In this document: positions 60,819 to 64,000 of the stretch, piece by piece
How positions within the stretch are numbered: position 1 is the stretch's first letter
Layout of the letters: each line of letters begins with the position of its first letter
NCBI GenBank assembly: GCA_040880725.1
Contig: JBBDHV010000029.1
Location: 1 to 64,000, forward strand
DNA: 64,000 bases
Origin: DATHWB01 sp040880725
Lineage (GTDB): Bacteria > Actinomycetota > Acidimicrobiia > Spongiisociales > ZC4RG35
Reading direction: 5' to 3'
The notes under the pieces: generated by a model
The model's input: only the letters and a program-made list of their open reading frames with translations
The model's database searches: none
Told to the model about the DNA's origin: nothing
Program-made: the position numbers and the translations under genes

Positions 60819-61424
60819 ATGGGTATGCGTACAATCCGGGCCTGTCCCCGTTGGAGGCGCGCCATCACCATCCCCGATCTGCTCGCGGTCGCCCGGGTCA
60901 TCCTGGTACCGGTCGTGATGGTGCTCGTCCGCAGCGCCGATCGGCTGGAACACGCCTACGGCTACGCCGCGACCCTCTTTGTCGTCGCGGCTCTCACCGA
61001 CTTCTTCGACGGCTATCTCGCACGGCGCTGGAACCTCACGACGACACTCGGAGCCTTCCTCGACACCACCGCGGACAAACTGCTCGTGACCGGCACGCTC
61101 TTTGCGCTCGTTTCGGTCGATCGCGTGTCGATCTGGGCGGCGGTGATCATCGTGATGCGCGAGTTCATCGTGATGGCACTGCGCGGCCTCGTGGCGATTT
61201 CGGGTTCCGTAATGGCTCCGTCGATGTGGGGCAAGGTCAAGGCCACCGTGCAGTTCACGGCCATCGGACTCGCCTTCCTCCGGCTTCCCGAGCCGTGGGG
61301 ACCGCTGTACCTCGATCAGTGGGCGATGTGGCTGGCCGTTGGGGTGACGATCGCTTCCGGATGGCAGTATCTCGCCGTCTTCATGGACACGGTCCGCGCG
61401 TCACGGGCCACGACCGCGCAGTGA
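60819..61424 (+). CDS. pgsA: CDP-alcohol phosphatidyltransferase, PgsA-like
   Basis: An integral membrane protein of up to 201 residues. The CDP-alcohol phosphotransferase motif D-x2-D-G-x2-A-R-x9-G-x3-D-x3-D is complete (DFFDGYLARRW to FLDTTADKL, about residues 61-89). Four or five further helices follow. It makes phosphatidylglycerol phosphate, a cardiolipin precursor. The start is uncertain: ATG at 60819 or 60825 precede a TACAAT (60830-60835), and the conserved N-terminus begins at ITIPDLLAVAR with GGAGG 6 nt before an ATC codon at 60864. Overlap with the next gene is GTGA. Confidence 0.88.
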   Translation: MGMRTIRACPRWRRAITIPDLLAVARVILVPVVMVLVRSADRLEHAYGYAATLFVVAALTDFFDGYLARRWNLTTTLGAFLDTTADKLLVTGTLFALVSVDRVSIWAAVIIVMREFIVMALRGLVAISGSVMAPSMWGKVKATVQFTAIGLAFLRLPEPWGPLYLDQWAMWLAVGVTIASGWQYLAVFMDTVRASRATTAQ

Positions 61425-62389
61425 GCGTCGTCGTCACAGGAGGCTCGGGTGTGGTCGGGTCCGCAGTCGTCCGCCACCTCGTCGTCGCGGGCGTGACCCC
61501 ACGCTGTGTGTCGCGCACGCCGACCTCCGATGCCGTCGTCGGTGAGCTGGGGGCGACACCGGTGCGGGGTGACGTCGCCGACCCCGCGTCGTTGCGTGCC
61601 GCGTTCGACGGTGCCGAAATCGTGTATCACATCGCCGGTGTCAACACCATGTGCCCGGTGGATGCCGAGCCAATGATGCGGGCGAACATCGGTGGCTCGC
61701 GCAATGTCATGGCTGCGGCAGAGGCGGCGGGTGTCCGACGTGTTGTGTACACGTCGTCGGCTGCGGCCATCGGAGAGTCCGAAGGAGAGGTCGGGACCGA
61801 GACATCGGTCCATCGCGGATGGTATCTGTCGCAGTACGAACGGTCGAAGCACCTCGCGGAGCGGGCCGTGTTCGAAGCGGCGGACCGTGTCGAACTGGTG
61901 GTCGTCAACCCGTCGTCGGTCCAGGGTCCTGGGAGGGCAACGGGGACGGGGGCGCTCATCCTGGCGCTTCTTCGAGGCAAGCTCCCCGCACTGATCGACA
62001 CCAGGTTGTCGATCGTGGACATTGACGACTGCGCGCAAGGGCATCTGGGTGCCGCGACCCACGGCAAGTCGGGGGAGCGGTACCTGCTCAACTCGTTCAC
62101 CATGACGATGCGAGACGCCGTGTCGATGCTCGAGGAGACCGTCGGTCGTCCGGTTGCCGTCCGCTGGGTCCCTGCGTGGGTCGCCAGCCTCGGGGTGGTG
62201 CCGGTCGAGGCCGTCGCGCGCCTCCGCGGGGTGAAGCCGTCGTTTTGTCGGGAAATGGTCCGGACACTCCGCCACGGCCACGCCTATGACGGGTCGAAGG
62301 CTGCATCCGAGTTGGCTGTCGACTACACGAGTGCTCCGGCACTGCTTACTCGACTCGTCGACTGGTTCGGATCCGAAGGCATGCTGTGA
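61421..62389 (+). CDS. NAD-dependent epimerase/3-beta-HSD family protein
   Basis: A 322-residue extended short-chain dehydrogenase. The N-terminal Rossmann motif is VVVTGGSGVVGSAVVRHL; GDVADPASLRAAFDGAEIVYH and the YxxxK motif YERSKHLAE (about residue 143) mark the active site. It resembles the 3-beta-hydroxysteroid dehydrogenase/hopanoid-type reductases (HpnA). Substrate unknown. GTG at 61421 overlaps pgsA; the next gene overlaps its end (GTGA), so the four genes from pgsA to the thioesterase are one transcription unit. Confidence 0.86.
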   Translation: MSVVVTGGSGVVGSAVVRHLVVAGVTPRCVSRTPTSDAVVGELGATPVRGDVADPASLRAAFDGAEIVYHIAGVNTMCPVDAEPMMRANIGGSRNVMAAAEAAGVRRVVYTSSAAAIGESEGEVGTETSVHRGWYLSQYERSKHLAERAVFEAADRVELVVVNPSSVQGPGRATGTGALILALLRGKLPALIDTRLSIVDIDDCAQGHLGAATHGKSGERYLLNSFTMTMRDAVSMLEETVGRPVAVRWVPAWVASLGVVPVEAVARLRGVKPSFCREMVRTLRHGHAYDGSKAASELAVDYTSAPALLTRLVDWFGSEGML

Positions 62390-63267
62390 CGGCGGTCCGG
62401 GTGGCCTCGGTTCGGGCCGCTGAGTACGACGCGCTCCTCCGCGCCGCCGGCGTGCCCGTCGCCTCGACGACGGCGGACGTGCTCTTGGCAGACCCCCAGT
62501 TCATCACCGCCGAGAACCTGGACGGGGTGAAGTGGGTGCAATGCACCTGGGCCGGGGTCGAGGAGGCAGATTGGGACGAGGTTCCGTCCTCGGTGCCCGT
62601 CACCAACCTTCCCGGCGTCTTCGGTCCACAGATCGCCGAGTTCGTGTTCGGATACCTCCTCGCGCGTACCCAGCGAATCCCCGAGCGGTTCGCGACGCGG
62701 ATGTGGGACGAGACTCTACCGTCGGTGCTGTGGGACTCGACGATCGGGGTCATGGGTGCGGGATCGATCGGCATGTCGATCGCCAGAATCGCCCGGGAGT
62801 TCGGGATGAATGTGATCGGGTGCCGAAGATCGGGGGAGCGGCATCCGCTGTTTGATCGGATGTTCGCCGTGTCCGAGCGGGAGGCCTTTGCTGCCGACCT
62901 CGACCACATGGTGGCGGTGCTTCCCGCAACGGCGGAAACCCGGGGACTGATCGACGGTGCGTTGCTCGATCGGCTCGCTCGCGGAGCGACGTTCATCAAC
63001 GTGGGGCGAGGTTCGACCGCCGTGACCGATGACATCGTCGCGGCCACGAGCAGCGGCCAGATCGGACTTGCCGTTCTCGATGTCACCGAGCCCGAACCTC
63101 TCGACCGCGATCATCCCGCCTGGAAGACACCGAACCTCGTGGTCACCGGCCACACTGCTGCCCACAGCCGGCCGGCCGACGTCGTGCAATTCTTCGTCGA
63201 CAATCTCCGACGCTTCTCCCAGGGAGCCGACCTCGTCGGGGTGGTCGATCGGGCGAAAGGGTATTGA
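62386..63267 (+). CDS. D-isomer 2-hydroxyacid dehydrogenase
   Basis: A 293-residue D-2-hydroxyacid dehydrogenase. It has the NAD motif TIGVMGAGSIGMSIARIA, INVGRGSTAVTDD (catalytic Arg region), LDVTEPEPLDRDHPAW (Glu) and VTGHTAAHSRP (catalytic His). The N-terminal catalytic part is short. Substrate cannot be assigned. GTG at 62386 overlaps the epimerase stop. Confidence 0.87.
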   Translation: MTAVRVASVRAAEYDALLRAAGVPVASTTADVLLADPQFITAENLDGVKWVQCTWAGVEEADWDEVPSSVPVTNLPGVFGPQIAEFVFGYLLARTQRIPERFATRMWDETLPSVLWDSTIGVMGAGSIGMSIARIAREFGMNVIGCRRSGERHPLFDRMFAVSEREAFAADLDHMVAVLPATAETRGLIDGALLDRLARGATFINVGRGSTAVTDDIVAATSSGQIGLAVLDVTEPEPLDRDHPAWKTPNLVVTGHTAAHSRPADVVQFFVDNLRRFSQGADLVGVVDRAKGY

Positions 63268-63268
63268 G

Positions 63269-63685
63269 GTGGAACTGACACCCGCCGAGGTGGACTCGTT
63301 CGTGAGCGCGGAGTACCCAGCGGTGCACGCCGGGGGCTTTCGATGTGCGTCCGTCTCGGAAGGATCCGCGGCGGCTCGTTGGACGTACGACCCCTCGATC
63401 CTGCGTCCGGGAGGTCTCATTTCCGGACCCACCCAGTTCACCGCCGCCGACCTGGCACTCTGGTACCTGTCATTCACGATCGTGGGGCTGCAACCGATGG
63501 CCGTCACCTCCGATCTGTCGATCTCATTCCTGCGACCCGCGTCAGGAGGTGACCTGCTGGCGAAGGCCCATCTGCTGCGGGCGGGACGTACCCGGATCAC
63601 CGGGCGTGTCGACCTGTGGGTTGACGGAGATGATCGCCTCGTCGGCCACGCCACGGGTAGCTACGCAGTGCTCGCCTCCCCATGA
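63269..63685 (+). CDS. PaaI-like hotdog thioesterase
   Basis: A 138-residue single hotdog-fold protein. It has RPGGLISGPTQFTAADLALWY (helix with the catalytic Asp region) and LSISFLRPASGGDLLAKAHLLR typical of PaaI/YbgC-type acyl-CoA thioesterases. GTG at 63269 follows the dehydrogenase stop by one base. Its stop overlaps the next gene (ATGA). Confidence 0.85.
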   Translation: MELTPAEVDSFVSAEYPAVHAGGFRCASVSEGSAAARWTYDPSILRPGGLISGPTQFTAADLALWYLSFTIVGLQPMAVTSDLSISFLRPASGGDLLAKAHLLRAGRTRITGRVDLWVDGDDRLVGHATGSYAVLASP

Positions 63686-64000
63686 ACCGCGTCGAGAAGA
63701 AGACCAACCCGAACGGCTCCACCGTGCCGGTCCCGGATCACGCCCGTACCGTGCTGGTGCCGATCGCCAACCCCGAGACCGCACCTTCGCTGTTGACGAT
63801 TGCGGCCAGCCTGGCGGACGAGCAGGACGGGAGAGTCGTCGCTCTGGCCGTGGTGACCGATGACACATCCGCCGAGGAGCGGTCCGGAGCCCTCGAGGAA
63901 CTCGAGAATGTCGTGTCCGGCACGGGTTGGGTGCCGGGGGTGAGATTCGAGATGACGACCCGAACAGCGACCACGGTGTCGCGGGGAATTCTCGACGCCG
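63682..64000 (+). CDS. Universal stress domain protein, 5' part
   Basis: The visible 106 residues have no stop before the window end. VPDHARTVLVPIANPETAPSL, LTIAASLADEQDGRVVALAV and the following helix SAEERSGALEEL fit a UspA domain. UspA domains in this position are sometimes the N- or C-terminal part of larger transporters or antiporters, so the full protein may be longer. ATG at 63682 overlaps the thioesterase stop. Confidence 0.75.
   Translation, partial: MNRVEKKTNPNGSTVPVPDHARTVLVPIANPETAPSLLTIAASLADEQDGRVVALAVVTDDTSAEERSGALEELENVVSGTGWVPGVRFEMTTRTATTVSRGILDA

Overview
The window comes from a high-GC Gram-positive bacterium, most probably an uncultured actinobacterium of the Acidimicrobiia type. 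This is an inference from the gene content. It carries a WhiB regulator, a nickel superoxide dismutase with its maturation protease, a class F-like sortase, a fused gamma/alpha 2-oxoacid:ferredoxin oxidoreductase, secreted proteins with long Thr-rich linkers, and many genes with a TANNNT hexamer 7-8 nt before the start codon (leaderless transcription). No rRNA, tRNA, insertion sequence or CRISPR array was recognised. A 100-N scaffold gap lies at 20944-21043, inside a tandem repeat.

Layout. 1-3.0 kb: the 3' end of an HNH endonuclease, a solo copy of a hairpin repeat, a possible BioY relic, and a convergent pair made of a barrel-type glycan protein and a GT4 glycosyltransferase. 3.2-8.5 kb: a ferritin-like protein, then a tightly overlapping five-gene lipid operon on the minus strand (two PAP2 phosphatases, a lipid kinase, a YihY-type membrane protein and a cardiolipin-synthase-like phospholipase D). 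8.6-13.0 kb: a metal-homeostasis region with a short metallothionein overlapping a frameshifted WhiB gene, a small membrane protein, a Zn/Mn-type ABC transporter and a Fur/Zur regulator. 13.1-19.9 kb: KorAB, an amidase, a DUF3048 lipoprotein, an ACT protein and a Thr-rich surface protein. 19.9-21.1 kb: two opposed arrays of 123-126 bp hairpin repeats around the gap.

21.1-38.9 kb is the most distinctive block. A seven-gene overlapping minus-strand operon encodes a corrinoid protein, a DUF1638 protein, a small 'virulence factor' family protein, a methyltetrahydrofolate:corrinoid methyltransferase, a corrinoid reductive activator, a non-pyrrolysine MttB-family methyltransferase and an IclR regulator. 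Next come a GntR regulator and, on the plus strand, a dimethylglycine/sarcosine dehydrogenase-like protein, both ETF subunits and a second MttB homologue. A betaine-homocysteine methyltransferase-like gene follows a few kilobases later. Together they suggest stepwise demethylation of glycine betaine or a related quaternary amine, with methyl groups passing to tetrahydrofolate and electrons to ETF.

38.9-64 kb is mostly household metabolism: fused PabB/PabC, a hydrolase-cyclase fusion, NiSOD with its protease, methionyl-tRNA synthetase, deoC followed by what looks like a split ALDH16, a sortase next to a likely substrate, an AlkA-type glycosylase, phosphogluconolactonase, ribosomal protein L25, peptidyl-tRNA hydrolase, GlpK and GlpD, PgsA, an epimerase, a 2-hydroxyacid dehydrogenase and a thioesterase. 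Between glpK and glpD lies a decayed pair: a frameshifted YCII protein and the tail of an ECF sigma factor. The window ends inside a universal-stress-domain gene.
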